A stretch of DNA of 64,000 nt from Agapetus fuscipes (taxonomy: Eukaryota; Arthropoda; Insecta; Trichoptera; Glossosomatidae), in the NCBI GenBank assembly GCA_951799405.1, contig OX637353.1:14260001-14324000 (forward strand), in the 5' to 3' direction. How positions within the stretch are numbered: position 1 is the stretch's first letter; each line of letters begins with the position of its first letter. Shown here piece after piece: positions 1 through 9,395 of this stretch. The notes below the pieces were generated by a model. That model made no database searches and had not been told where the DNA came from. It was given only the letters and a program-made list of their open reading frames with translations. Position numbers and translations under genes: made by a program.

Positions 1-536
1 GCCAGCTCGGCACGCAGACGGTCTTCCAGGTTTGACATCCGAGTCTCCATTTCCCCCTTCAGGGCCGAGAGGTTGGTTGTCATCTTCTCCTCTATTTCTC
101 CTTTCAGGGTTGTGAGACTATCCGCTATCTCCGCCTTCAGGTCGGTCACCACTTCCTTCAGGTTGGTGGTCATCTTCTCCTCCAGCCCGGTCAGGTCCTC
201 CTTCAGGGTCTTGGCGTTGTCAGCCATCTTCTCCTCCAGGGTCTTGGCGTTGTCAGCCATCTCCACTTTCAGTCCTGTCAGGTTACTGGTCATCTTCTCC
301 TCCATGGTAGTGAGGCCTTCCTTCAAGTTTCCATTGATGCTGAGGTTCAGCTCCTCAAGGGCGCGGTCTCCCCCAGATGCCATGACAAAGTATGCCGCGT
401 CTTCGCCTGACTGTTCTAGAGCTTTCATGAGGCGTGCTTGTAAGGCCGCCTTCCCTCCTGAGGTCTCCAGGTCCCTCTCCAGAAGCTCATTCTTAAGCTC
501 AGTGACTTTGAGGTCCTTGATGTTCACCTTAGCCAT
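1..536 (-). CDS. gag-like protein with SAP domain and coiled coil (partial)
   Basis: An open frame runs from ATG (534-536, complement) to the window edge: 178 codons, no stop. Residues about 5-40 fit a SAP-type DNA-binding motif, with the pattern LKVTELKNELLERDL then TSGGKAALQARLMKAL. The rest is an acidic/basic heptad-rich region with repeated EEKM blocks; an 11-residue block around LEEKMADNAKT occurs twice. It sits directly inside the LTR leader, as gag should. In the family, gag packages the element RNA; SAP may add nucleic-acid binding (inference). GC content is well above the surroundings. Confidence 0.75.
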   Translation of the reverse strand, partial: MAKVNIKDLKVTELKNELLERDLETSGGKAALQARLMKALEQSGEDAAYFVMASGGDRALEELNLSINGNLKEGLTTMEEKMTSNLTGLKVEMADNAKTLEEKMADNAKTLKEDLTGLEEKMTTNLKEVVTDLKAEIADSLTTLKGEIEEKMTTNLSALKGEMETRMSNLEDRLRAEL

Positions 537-1182
537 TTTTTTTTTTTAACAAACTTCAAAACAAAAATATTTGCAAATTTATTTAATACGGGTTATGAGT
601 TTTATATATAAAGTTATTTTGAATACGTACTTTAGCAAAAATAATAATTTGTCTGATTACACTGATTGGTAGGTAGGTACTGTCTTTTAATATTTATTTT
701 TAATTCACCAATATTTTTAACATAATAATGTCTGATAGTACATAATTATTTATTTCGTCTCAAGTCTTTCAAACACACAGGTAGGTACTTATTGTACATT
801 CACACACTTGTAAACAAAGGATAGTTATTCAAAAACTTTTTCTCGATGAATCTGGAACGTTCTTTTGTAATATTTTTCAAGATTTTTATTTATTTATTTT
901 ATTTTTTTAATCACACACAATAATAAAAAAACTATGGTCCAATTTGATGACTTTCTCAATGCGGTAAAATAGTCATTATGTTATGTCCAGAATTATGTTC
1001 CATATGATGTTCCAGAATTTATAAGCAACTTGCTTTTGCGTCTTTTCTTTTAACAAAAATTTATTTAAACACTTGTTTTCACAAAAGTCAGTTCACACAA
1101 AGTTCAATTTGAATAAAGTTCATTTTAACACTATTTAATTTATTTTATTTATTTTTAGACAGAAGATCTTAATTTTTCTTGA
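537..1182 (-). other. Retrotransposon leader between primer site and gag
   Basis: An AT-rich stretch of 646 bases with an 11-T run just before the gag ATG (an A-run on the coding strand). No ORF of note and no other repeat were recognised. Position alone identifies it as the untranslated leader. Confidence 0.6.
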
Positions 1183-1202
1183 CAATTCCGCACCTGACGC
1201 CA
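1183..1202 (-). other. Putative tRNA primer-binding site
   Basis: Two bases after the LTR end, the minus strand reads TGGCGTCAGGTGCGGAATTG. It begins with TGG, the complement of the CCA end of a tRNA. I could not assign the primer tRNA. Confidence 0.6.
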
Positions 1203-1204
1203 AT

Positions 1205-1721
1205 TGTTACGTAATTAGGGTTCAATTGTCTTCAAATTAAAAATACACAGGTCTTCTTCAATAGTTATTTATTTTACACAGTTACAAAATTTATTTTCAC
1301 ACTACTTTCTCGATTATTCCATTGGTTTCGGTTCACTGATCAGATGGCTTCGATGTGTTTGTTAGTCGCTATGATACTGGCCCGCTCTGCAGGCCATTCG
1401 CACCTTTATACTCTTCAGAGCAGTATGATCCAGAACTAAAGTCGCCAGACGGTTCCAGAGTAATTATTACTTCTCGACGCTTCACGTACTACCTAGAGAT
1501 ACAACCAAAATCCTACCTACAAATGTAATACAGTATTCCTATAATTATAACAAATACCTACTTAGCCTAGAGAATTCTACACTTATACATAATTATCGAT
1601 CTTACCTACCAATACTTTTGAGGATTCTTATAACTATAACTATCCATACTTATTTCAATATTTATATTTACATAACACTATAACTACCCATACTTATTTC
1701 AATATTTATATTTACATAACA
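1205..1721 (-). repeat. LTR (5' LTR of the minus-strand element)
   Basis: 517 bp, TGTTATG...GTAACA. A 44 bp segment ending in TTACATAACA is duplicated at its upstream end (bases about 1634-1677 and 1678-1721), so the true boundary could be 1677. The LTR is homologous along its length to the solo LTR at 26071-26469. Confidence 0.8.
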
Positions 1722-1740
1722 GTATGATTTTGAATACAAT

Positions 1741-1890
1741 TTTTCGGTAGGCATTTTATCGGTGGACATTTTTTTTGGGTGGACATATTGTCGCGTGGAT
1801 ATTATGTCGGTTGACATATTTTGTCGATGGGAATTTAGTCAATAGACATTTTTTCGGTGGACATTTTGTTGGTGGCCATTTTGTCAAAAG
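1741..1890. repeat. Degenerate minisatellite, unit near TTTTGTCGGTGGACA
   Basis: About eight imperfect copies of a 15-20 bp unit. Two to three more units resume at 2326-2362, after the RTE fragment, so the RTE piece lies inside the array. Confidence 0.7.
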
Positions 1891-2318
1891 AGATTCCTAA
1901 AAGCTTTTGTTTGGAGCATTCTGTTGTATACAAAACCTGGACCGCCCAGAAATATGAAAAAGACCGCCTGGAGGCATTCGAGATGTGGATTTGGAGAAAA
2001 ATGTCCAAGACATTGTGGGCCAAAAATAAGTCCAACGCAGAGGTGTTGAGGGACGTAGAAGAGAGAAGAGAGCTTATATGTCACATTTTGAAGAGGAAAG
2101 CCAAGCTAATAGAGCACTCAAATAGACATAGCACCTTTCTTAACAACATCTTTGAAGGCAAAATCTTGGGAAGACGAACTAGCAGTCACCCAAGAACTTC
2201 ATACTTCAAGGATGTGAAGCGGCTCATGGATGTCTCCTCCTATTCGCATCTCAAGAGGATGAAAACAAATAGAGACAAATGGCTGATACAACAAGGCACT
2301 GCCTTTAGAAGATTATGA
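1891..2318 (+). pseudogene. RTE-type LINE ORF2, C-terminal fragment
   Basis: The frame 1857-2318 carries the post-RT tail typical of RTE-like endonuclease/reverse transcriptases: KTWTAQKYEKDRLEAFEMW, then KSNAEVLRDVEERREL, LGRRTS and a closing KTNRDKW. Homology begins near 1905; the upstream codons come from the minisatellite. No RT core is present, so it is a 5'-truncated dead copy. The same type is found on the minus strand at 55983-57521. Confidence 0.75.
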
Positions 2319-2325
2319 TGATTTT

Positions 2326-2362
2326 GTCAATGGACATTGTGTCAGTGGACGATTTGTCGTGG
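2326..2362. repeat. Minisatellite continuation
   Basis: Motif TTTTGTCAATGGACA and neighbours match the array at 1741-1890 in the same orientation. Confidence 0.6.
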
Positions 2363-2585
2363 CACGCTCCACAAGTCATGGAAGTTCTGTCCCCGATAAG
2401 CTGCGCATTCTGGGACAGTTTATCGCGAAAGTTTGTGGGGATGTAAGAAAGCGCTCGGGTATCGTGCTGCCTATTGTGGACGGGTAGAGAGAGGACGAGA
2501 AAGGAATATCCAGAAGGGGAAAACATTAACGATTATAAATTAGAATAATATTTTACACATGGCCAGAGCAGTATTTTACTATAAA

Positions 2586-2785
2586 CTTTATCATTAATGT
2601 CACTCCTGTTTCAGGGAAGGTTGGCAAGAGTTGCAGGGTGTAGGTATTTTCATTTGAGATTTGGATTCTTATGTTGTAGGTTCACATGTGGCATGTACAA
2701 GCATGAACTTGTACGTGTCTGCTTGTAAAAATGCGTTTATTGTGAATCCTCAATGTTACATCTCTTTGCAACTTATATTAGATAA
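2586..2785 (+). repeat. R1 copy, head missing
   Basis: Begins at the AATGTCACTCCTGTTTCAGG block and ends in TTTGCAACTTATATTAGAT. The first about 50 bp of the consensus are absent. It abuts the next R1 copy head-to-tail. Confidence 0.85.
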
Positions 2786-2787
2786 AT

Positions 2788-3036
2788 CCCTTGACTTATA
2801 GGTTGGTATGAGGCTGACCACCCTTTCTATAATAAATGGTTCACTTTACCAATGTCACCCCTCGACATAATCTGCAAAGCTTATGTTCATGTGAGGTTTG
2901 GTTTTTAATTTGTAAGTACGCGTGCAGCATTTGTAAGAGCGAACAAACAAGCGTCTGTTTGTGGTCATGAATTTAATATGAATTAATGTTGAGATATTTT
3001 TGCAACTTAGATTACAGATTCTTACAAATATGTAAT
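2788..3036 (+). repeat. R1 copy, near full length
   Basis: Starts CTTGACTTATAGGTTGG and ends TTGCAACTTAGATTACAG. The central CCTGTTTCAGGGAAGG block is altered to CCTCGACATAATC. Confidence 0.85.
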
Positions 3037-3059
3037 GGTGTGAGTTGTGTCTGTAAAGT

Positions 3060-3720
3060 CTAAAGATGTATTTGTATTGGTCGAGATTGCTCTAATATTC
3101 TAGTAAGGTCTCGCATGCGCCAGTTCTCAGTGATTTGAGAACAATCTTTATGCCTTCTATAAAAAAGACCAAAGCTGTCTGTAGCGTTAGAGTATTCAAA
3201 CGACCGTTGCATTGTATATGTGCATAGAGCTATAGAAGTTGAAGACCCTTTACCAGTTACCGAGATGTTACACTGTTTGTGTGGCTTAGTTGCCTCTATG
3301 GTGGTTGGCCACTTAGTCAGGAGAACGCCTCCCGAACAGTCTAACATAGTAGTAGCATCTGGAATTCTAGGCCTTAAGTCATATGTTAAGATGTTCAGAA
3401 TCACTTTGCATTTTTGTTTGTAAATTTAAAATCCTCGAGCCCTAAACCCTTACGGCTATAATCTTTCAGTGATTTCTGAGCCTCCTTTGCTTTGTGTAAA
3501 CACTTCCTCACGGGAGGGTCTTCTGCCACTCGCATCTCACATAACTTTTGCATGCGAGTCCTGTGACACATCCCCGGATGGGATGGATATACAGGGCGTG
3601 GGTCAGTGGAAGGAAGACTGATCCTGAGAGAAGGTGCTATAGTTGCGTTTCCAGTCATTTCACAAGTCGGTTGTACCAGTCGAAGAATTGAATATACTCG
3701 TAACTGAGCCCCGTTGCAGG
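3060..3720. other. Unclassified segment with overlapping ORFs
   Basis: Base composition is more balanced than in the flanks. ORFs of 114 aa (3404-3060, minus), 85 aa (3658-3401, minus) and 67 aa (3220-3423, plus) overlap here. None shows a domain I recognise. The minus-strand 85 aa frame contains a basic stretch (RKCLHKAKEAQKSLKDY). It could be a decayed exon or an unknown transposon piece. Confidence 0.25.
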
Positions 3721-4026
3721 AAAATCCAAAAGTACCATAAACAATGGGAAACTGGGGGTCTATAAACTTTCAGAATATTTTCCAGGGAATGGCGCTGCCT
3801 TGAAAACAAATCCAAAACAAAACTTCTCGGCGTCTATAAATTAAATCAAACCCGCAAGTTTTCCGTTTGCGAAAACAAAGAATTATTTTGTTCAATGAAA
3901 ACTTTACCACGTAAAGACAACTAAAGGAATAAACGTAAATCATGCAGTAATTTTATTCCGACCTCAATAAATGTGATACGAGGATCTTAAAAACTTTTTC
4001 AATTTTGGTACTTATTTTAGTTCATA

Positions 4027-4262
4027 ATGCATTATTTAAGTCAGCCGGTGAAAGGACAGAACAGCACAGTGACAAAACAATACATGACATAACGTCACAT
4101 GACTTACATAACGTCGATATGGTGACATCGATACTTTAAAGGTTTAACTGAATAAGTGACATATTTATGTAGTTAAAATGCGTTTCTCCGATAAATGCAC
4201 CTTTTTCCTATTTTCTACGAGAGAAAACACTACAAAAATATGAAAATCCTGTAGCTTAGATT
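4027..4262 (+). repeat. M2-containing repeat, copy 1
   Basis: Runs from CATTATTTAAGTCAGCCGG to CCTGTAGCTTAGATTT. It includes a short stretch of FB15-like units and the M2 left end (GGTTTAACTGAATAAGTG). A second copy in the same orientation at 5363 means the SINE/LINE block between them is bracketed by a direct duplication. Confidence 0.75.
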
Positions 4263-4267
4263 TAAAA

Positions 4268-4571
4268 AAATTAAATTAGGCTGATTTATTTGGTGATCTC
4301 TGTTTTTGTGTGTATCACACCTCAAGCGCCCTGTGCCAGCTTGGTCGTCGCTGTAGAAAGCGCCAATTCTCAAGCAAGACCCAGTTTCTGTCAGGCTGGA
4401 TGGACTTTTAGTGACCGGTCTTTGGTAAAGGTTTATGAATTTTTCAACTCAGCGAAGAGCACATGCGAAATATAAATGGTATATTTTTTTGTGCTCCGCC
4501 GGGATCCGAATCCACAACCTTCCATTTACGAGTCCGAAGTGCTGCCACTGGTCTACGGACCGGTCCAAGAT
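4268..4571 (-). mobile_element. SB SINE, full length with LINE-like tail
   Basis: On the minus strand a tRNA-like head (A-box region near TAGACCAGTGG, B box GGATTCGGATCC) is followed by the SB body, with TTTACCAAAGACCGGTC and CAAGCAAGACCC on the complement. It ends in a tail close to the 3' end of LINE LA. Immediately 5' of its head is half of a 5S rRNA gene. Confidence 0.85.
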
Positions 4572-4659
4572 GCCAACGACACGCGGTGTACCTGAGCGGT
4601 AACCCATCCAAGTACTATCCACGCCCAATGTTGCTTAACTTCGGTGATCTTCGGTGATC
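4572..4659 (-). rRNA. 5S rRNA gene fragment (3' part), not functional
   Basis: The minus strand reads GATCACCGAAGTTAAGCA, then GGGCGTGGATAGTACTTGG, then ACCGCGTGTCGTTGGCA, which is the 3' part of animal 5S rRNA with several substitutions. The 5' part is missing. The truncated end carries a 10 bp tandem duplication (4640-4649 and 4650-4659). Its 3' end runs straight into the SB SINE head and its 5' end abuts the LA LINE. Confidence 0.85.
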
Positions 4660-5232
4660 ACAATAGCTTCCTCCTTTTTTTCACTGCGCCAAATAAAGGC
4701 GATTAGAAAGTGTCTTCCGTCAGATGCGGTTAAGACCCTGGTGAGTGCGTTTGTGATGTCTCGGATTGATTATTGCTCAACGCTTTATAGTGGGCAGCCA
4801 AAGAAGCATTTCAACCGCTTTCAATCCGTGTTAAATTCAGCAGCAAGGCTCATATTCGGGATATCCAAATTCGCTCACATCACTCCGTTGTTTAAAAAAC
4901 TACACTGGCTTCGTTTCCCGGAGAGGGTGGTCTACCGTGTTTGTCTGATGGTATATAAAGCCATCAATGGCGTGGCTCCACCTTATCTGACTGACATGAT
5001 TTCGCCTGTTGAGATGGGTGTGAGGAGGCAGACACTCAGATCTGCGGGCGATGGTGCGATCAATTTGGTTCAGCCGCACCGTCAGATCCGTACAAATTTT
5101 GGAGACCGCGCTTTCTGTGTTGCGGGTCCGGTGGAGTGGAACAGACTGCCACCCGGAGTGAAGAACTCCAAATCTATGGGCATATTTCGCGGAGCTCTCA
5201 AGACGCACCTTTTCAAAAAGTCTTATCCGTGA
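4660..5232 (+). CDS. LA ORF2 C-terminal fragment
   Basis: About 190 uninterrupted codons of the region after the RT active site: SRIDYCSTLY, NRFQSVLNSAARLIFG, HITPLFKKLHWL and the closing GPVEWNRLPPGV...THLFKKSYP. The WNRLP...FK.LK.HLF ending is shared by CR1/L2-type LINEs. There is no catalytic YADD, so this copy cannot encode reverse transcriptase. Confidence 0.85.
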   Translation, partial: TIASSFFSLRQIKAIRKCLPSDAVKTLVSAFVMSRIDYCSTLYSGQPKKHFNRFQSVLNSAARLIFGISKFAHITPLFKKLHWLRFPERVVYRVCLMVYKAINGVAPPYLTDMISPVEMGVRRQTLRSAGDGAINLVQPHRQIRTNFGDRAFCVAGPVEWNRLPPGVKNSKSMGIFRGALKTHLFKKSYP

Positions 5233-5340
5233 TCGGAGAGGGCCCTTGAGGTGTGACACACACAAAAACGGCGCTCTCTTATCATGTGCAATTAAAAATA
5301 AATAAGCCTGATATATACATATATATATGGGAACCGGTGC
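4660..5340 (+). mobile_element. LA LINE (CR1/L2-like), 5'-truncated copy 1
   Basis: Holds the last third of ORF2 (4660-5232), a 3' UTR with GGCCCTTGAGGTGTGACAC and CAAAAACGGCGCTC, and a (TA)n-like end at 5312-5330. It starts abruptly at ACAATAGCTTCC, next to the 5S fragment. It aligns with the longer copy ending at 8100. Confidence 0.85.
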
Positions 5341-5362
5341 TTTCAACATGGTAACGTCGTTG

Positions 5363-5703
5363 GCATAATACCTTATTTAAGTCAACCGGTGAAAGGTTAG
5401 ATCAGCATAGAGACAAAACAATACATGACATAGCGTCACATTACTTCATCATATTGATACTTTAGAGGTTTAACCGAATAAGTGCAATATCAAGCTAACA
5501 TGGGTTTCTCAGATAAATTAACCTTTTTCCTATTTTATACGAGAGAAAACATTACAAAAATGTAAAAATCTTGTAGTTTAGAAGTTTGTCATGAGTAGGT
5601 ACTGCTTTATAATTAGTTCACTTACTATGAGAAGTTACATGCAATAAAATGTTTTATCCACGATTTCTCAAATCAGTGAATCAGCACTTTTACCTTTGAG
5701 GTA
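5363..5703 (+). repeat. M2-containing repeat, copy 2 (full M2 MITE at 5455-5703)
   Basis: First part matches 4027-4262. M2 is bounded by inverted ends GAGGTTTAACCGAATAAGTG and CAGCACTTTTACCTTTGAGG, about 250 bp apart. Interior landmarks are CGAGAGAAAACATTAC and CCACGATTTCTCAAATCAG. Confidence 0.75.
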
Positions 5704-5704
5704 G

Positions 5705-5815
5705 CGACGGGACAGTACATCATATGACAAAACATTACATGATAAGACATCACATTACAAAACATCACAATGACAAAACAACACAAAGACAAAACATCTC
5801 ATGATAAAACATCAA
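5705..5815 (+). repeat. FB15-type array
   Basis: Seven or so degenerate copies of the 15 bp GACAAAACATCACAT unit. No opposite arm was recognised nearby, so it may be a single arm of a broken foldback. Confidence 0.75.
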
Positions 5816-6308
5816 AAGCCTCCCATTCAAGTTTTCTTCTTCATTTCATCTACATTCCACACACACACAATTTTACTTATCTGATCAAGGTTTTTTTTCT
5901 CAGTCTTCTCTTTCCTGTTTTTTTCACATTTTCTCTACTTATACGTTTAAAAATCGATGTGGAAAAATACAGAAAAAAACCTTATACTGTTAATACATAA
6001 GAAGTATTGAAAGACTATAAAAAAGAAGTGAAAAACTTGGCAAAGCTTTTCGAAAAGGCGCAAGTCACGTTATTCCATTTATCGTCACAGTATCTGATAC
6101 ACGTAATATGATATCGGTAACGTTATAGAGTAGCATAAAGCAGAAGTGTCGATCCTAAATTTCAGATAAGAATACTTCTTACTAGTTTCTGGTTTATTCT
6201 CTTTTTTCTTGAATAAAAAAAAGCAATTGTGATTAATTTTGAAATTTAATTGAACCAAATATATTTTGTCAACAATATACAACACCAGCCTCATTATTTT
6301 ATTTTGTG
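5816..6308. other. AT-rich spacer
   Basis: Contains pyrimidine-rich and T-rich tracts (5870-5935) and no recognisable gene or repeat. Confidence 0.5.
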
Positions 6309-6351
6309 GGTTCCATGATGGAACGACACAATGACAAAACAACACATGACA
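6309..6351 (+). repeat. FB15 left terminus
   Basis: GGTTCCATGATGGAACGACA followed by two 15 bp units. It matches the left end of the foldback at 61013. Confidence 0.7.
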
Positions 6352-6483
6352 ACGGTCGGTGCTATGGCCGTAGGAGTCAAATCGCTGTTCTTGACTAGCG
6401 CATTTGGAACAGAATACGTTACTTCAAATCACGTCTGGCCCATTTGACCATAACTTAGACCCTAGTTCAACAGATGCCATTGC
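6352..6483 (+). mobile_element. SC SINE-like element (class II tRNA-derived)
   Basis: The head resembles a serine/leucine-type tRNA with a long variable arm: GCTATGGCCGTAGGAGTCAA, then TTTGGAACAGAATACG. It is followed by CATTTGACCATAACTTAGA and TTCAACAGATG. A second copy is at 21537-21668. Confidence 0.55.
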
Positions 6484-6566
6484 ATACACACAAGCTTCTG
6501 ATTTTGAATGAAGACAACTGGCCAGGCAAAATAATTTGGTGAATTGCATTCCTCTTCACAAACCTA

Positions 6567-6745
6567 TTTTTTAAAATGACACATGGCAGAACGTCACATG
6601 ACAAAACGACACATGGCAGAACATCACATGACAAAACCTCACATGACATTACATCGTAATGACAATACATCACATGCCTAAAACACAACAGACCATAAAC
6701 GGCACATGAAAAATCATCAAATGACAAAACAATACCAATATCACA
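6567..6745 (+). repeat. FB15 array
   Basis: About ten units of GACAAAAC(A/G)(T/A)CACATG. Includes the variant ACCATAAACGGCACATG also found in the arms at 8.7, 20.6 and 61.2 kb. Near 6748 the motif flips to GTCATGTGATG. Confidence 0.8.
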
Positions 6746-6932
6746 AAGTCATGTGATGTTTGTGAGGTTAGGTTTAATCAGCCTTAACAAGAAATGAAAA
6801 CCTGGATCTTCTTCGTGTCAGCTTCACACCGTATTGGCCCAGTAACGAGCAATGTCTACAACTCTTTGGTTTCCCGCAAAGAGATCGTCCATGGAGCAGC
6901 TTGTCGGACAGGAAGGACAGGAACCTGGAAAC

Positions 6933-8007
6933 CTGGATGAGCATAGCTTATGTAGGATGACCTCCTACCTGGTAGGTCGCAAGCAGGCGGTACGTACGTA
7001 TTTGTGATGATGTCTCACCTGTCTATTCACTCACCTCTGGGGTTCCGCAGGGGTCCGTGCTGGGTCCAGTCCTTTTTTTACTTTACACAGCCGACATTGA
7101 GAGTATAGTCGAAAAGTACGGCCTTTCTGCTCATTCTTATGCTGATGATTGGCAGATTTACTCTCAGTGTCGGCCCAATGAGACTGAAGACCTTAAAGGC
7201 AGGATGTCTGCTTGCATCATGAAGGTGGGTGGGTGGATGAAGCAAAACGGCCTTATCCTCAATGCCAACAAGACCGAACTTATGTGGTCGGCCACATCCA
7301 GGCGCGATCACCTCCTGGATAATGGGGTACCTCTCTCCATTGGGGGAAGTTTGATCCAGCCTTCTAACTCTGTGAGACTTTTGGGAGTTATGCTGGATCG
7401 GAATCTCACAATGGAGGAGCAGGTTGACAAAACAATAGCCGCTTCATTTTTTGGCCTACGCCAAATAAGGGCTATTAGGAGGTGTCTACCGCCGGGTGTG
7501 GTTAAAACATTGGTGAGTGCTTTTGTGATGTCCCGAATTGATTATTGTTCCACACTTTATTTCGGACAGTCAAAGAAGCAACTGAACAGATTTCAGTCTG
7601 TTTTGAATGCGGCCGCAAGACTGATCTTCGGGATGTCCAAATTCTCTCACATCACTCCGCTGTTGAAAGAACTACATTGGCTTCGTTTTCCTGAGAGGGT
7701 GATCTACCGTGTGTGTTTGATGGTATTTAAAGCCCTAAATGGTTTGGCTCCATCATATCTGGCAGACATGTTTTCCCCCGTTGAGGTGAGTGTGAGGGGG
7801 CGGACACTTAGGTCAGCGGGGTGTCGAGCTGTCAGGTTGATGCAGCCTCGCCGTCAAATATGCACTAATTTTGGGGATCGCGCTTTCCGGTTTGCGGGAC
7901 CAGTGGAGTGGAACAGACTGCCACCCGGAGTGAGGGTTTCGGAATCTGTTGGCATTTTTAAGAAAGCACTCAAACAGCACCTTTTTAAAATACTCATTCA
8001 TGATTAG
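6933..8007 (+). pseudogene. LA reverse transcriptase ORF2, truncated and frameshifted
   Basis: From 7003 an open frame encodes CDDVSPVYSLTSGVPQGSVL (RT motif), HSYADDWQIY (catalytic aspartates near 7144-7149), then the CR1/L2 thumb and tail ending at the stop at 8005-8007. Upstream codons (MTSYLVGRKQAV, 6957-6992) are in another frame. A 4-base tandem duplication, GTACGTACGTA at 6990-7000, explains the shift. The aspartate of the first catalytic motif and the endonuclease domain are absent. Confidence 0.85.
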
Positions 8008-8100
8008 GAGGGCCCTTGAGGTGTGACATACACAAAAAACGGCGCTCTTTTGTCATGTATTAATTTTTAATTAAATAAATTATCCTCATATATATATATT
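6933..8100 (+). mobile_element. LA LINE (CR1/L2-like), 5'-truncated copy 2
   Basis: The longest LA copy here: second half of the RT domain, C-terminal region, 3' UTR and a short (TA)n end. Compared with copy 1 it adds the RT motifs GVPQGSVLGP and YADD. The body before 6930 was not recognisable as LINE. Confidence 0.85.
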
Positions 8101-8444
8101 ATGCGTCCTCAATGCTATTTCAACTTCTTCTGTGATATCCCCGACTACGCTGTCGTTTGATGACACGTAAACAAGTTGACAACTTTTGCCACTAATTGCC
8201 GTGACTGGGTTGCGCAGAAAGTTGCCTTCGCTTTACTAACTTTTCAAATTATTACTTGCAAGTGTATCACATACTCGCATTTAGTAATTCTTGGATAACG
8301 GTACAATGAAAAGAAGGGGTCGGTTATATGTGTTGCTTTTTTAGTGTTTTCTCGTTCGGGAAATTCGAAAAGAGGAATGCAATTCACGTGTAATTAACTA
8401 TTAATTCATAATGAGTTCTTAATATTCGTAATGTCGGCTTTGTG
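8101..8444. other. Unassigned spacer
   Basis: No ORF, repeat family or RNA gene was recognised. Confidence 0.4.
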
Positions 8445-8482
8445 ACGTCAACATGACACAACGACACATGACAGAACCTTGC
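8445..8482 (+). repeat. FB15 units
   Basis: ACATGACACAACGACACATG and a following partial unit, cut off by RTE sequence. Confidence 0.6.
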
Positions 8483-8514
8483 ATGGAAATAGGTACATCA
8501 CGATTGTACAGAGT

Positions 8515-8660
8515 GGAAACAAGAGAAGAGCATGCATGAAAAGAGTGATGAAATTAGATGAGATGAAAGAAGTATGCAAGGACAGAGTCAAGTTGAGGCA
8601 CTTGTGTGGAGGTACCGGCCACCCCTAGAGGAATGGCGGCAGGATACAAGACAAGACAAG
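8515..8660 (+). pseudogene. RTE ORF2 extreme C-terminus and 3' end (tail type 1)
   Basis: Encodes GNKRRACMKRVMKLDEMKEV and CKDRVKLRHL, then GTGHP and a stop at GGCCACCCCTAG. The 3' end GGCGGCAGGATACAAG leads into a short (ACAAG)n tail. It is embedded between FB15 units. Confidence 0.7.
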
Positions 8661-8661
8661 A

Positions 8662-8792
8662 CGATGACAATACCTCACAATGGCAAAACATCACAAAGAC
8701 CAAACATCACAACACAAAAAATCACATACCTAAAACAGAACATACCATAAACGGCATGACAAAAAAGTGGACATGAGAAAAATGAAAAATTG
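8662..8792 (+). repeat. FB15 array
   Basis: Units of GACAAAACATCACAA type plus the CATACCATAAACGGCATGAC variant. It continues the array interrupted by the RTE fragment. Confidence 0.7.
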
Positions 8793-8807
8793 GAACTCAT
8801 GCATTTT

Positions 8808-9055
8808 TCCTTGACTTATAGGTTGGTATAAGGCTCACCACCCATACTGTAAAAAAAGTTCACTTTGCCAATGTCACCCCTGTGTCAGGGAAGGTCGGCA
8901 AAAGTTGTAGGGCTTATGTTCATTTGAGATTTGCATTTTATTTGTAAGTACACATTCAGCGTTTGTAAGCGCGAACTACGCGTGTTTGTTTGTGGGCATA
9001 CATTTAAAATTAGCTTTAAATTTTAATATATCTTTGCAACTTGGATTATAGATGC
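8808..9055 (+). repeat. R1 copy, full length
   Basis: TTCCTTGACTTATAGGTTGG to TTGCAACTTGGATTATAG, intact across the two central blocks. Confidence 0.9.
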
Positions 9056-9395
9056 ATATATTATTGGTTAATAAGAAAAGTTAGCGCCCCCGATTATTAT
9101 AGGAGAACCCGTATGTTTTGTAAGTACACGCTCCTAGTTTACCTGAACGAAACTTTAGCTTGTATTAATTGGCAAAAGTTACACTCATATGAAGAGTTTC
9201 AGTGGATCATATAGCATCATGTTAATTAACCGAGAGGTACGCCACTGAGATTAAAGCTTAAGCAAACTTTTATAGCCTTTAAGGCTTAGCTAGATAAAAC
9301 AATTTTGAAACCAAAAATCAAAATGAATTAACAAAAATCCTGCAAGAAACATTGGTTAATGCTTTGGACTCGTATTCAGAAGGTAAAAGAAGTAA
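9056..9395. other. Unassigned spacer
   Basis: No gene or family recognised. Confidence 0.4.

Larger units (their letters stand above)
1..1721 (-). mobile_element. LTR retrotransposon, 5' part (LTR, leader, gag start)
   Basis: Reading the minus strand, an LTR (1721 to 1205) is followed by a 2-nt spacer, a primer-binding-like site, a 650 bp AT-rich leader and a gag-like ORF that runs off the window at base 1. The LTR starts TGTTATG and ends GTAACA. The other LTR and pol lie outside the window, so the superfamily is not proven. The 4-bp target duplication of the related solo LTR at 26071-26469 fits Ty3/Gypsy. Confidence 0.85.

Noticed and set aside
73..549. 158-codon plus-strand ORF at the window start
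   Set aside because: Antisense shadow of the gag coiled-coil region; its serine/arginine/valine-rich composition reflects the repeated minus-strand codons.
4572..4659. Functional 5S rRNA gene
   Set aside because: Only the 3' part is present, with substitutions and a duplication at the break.
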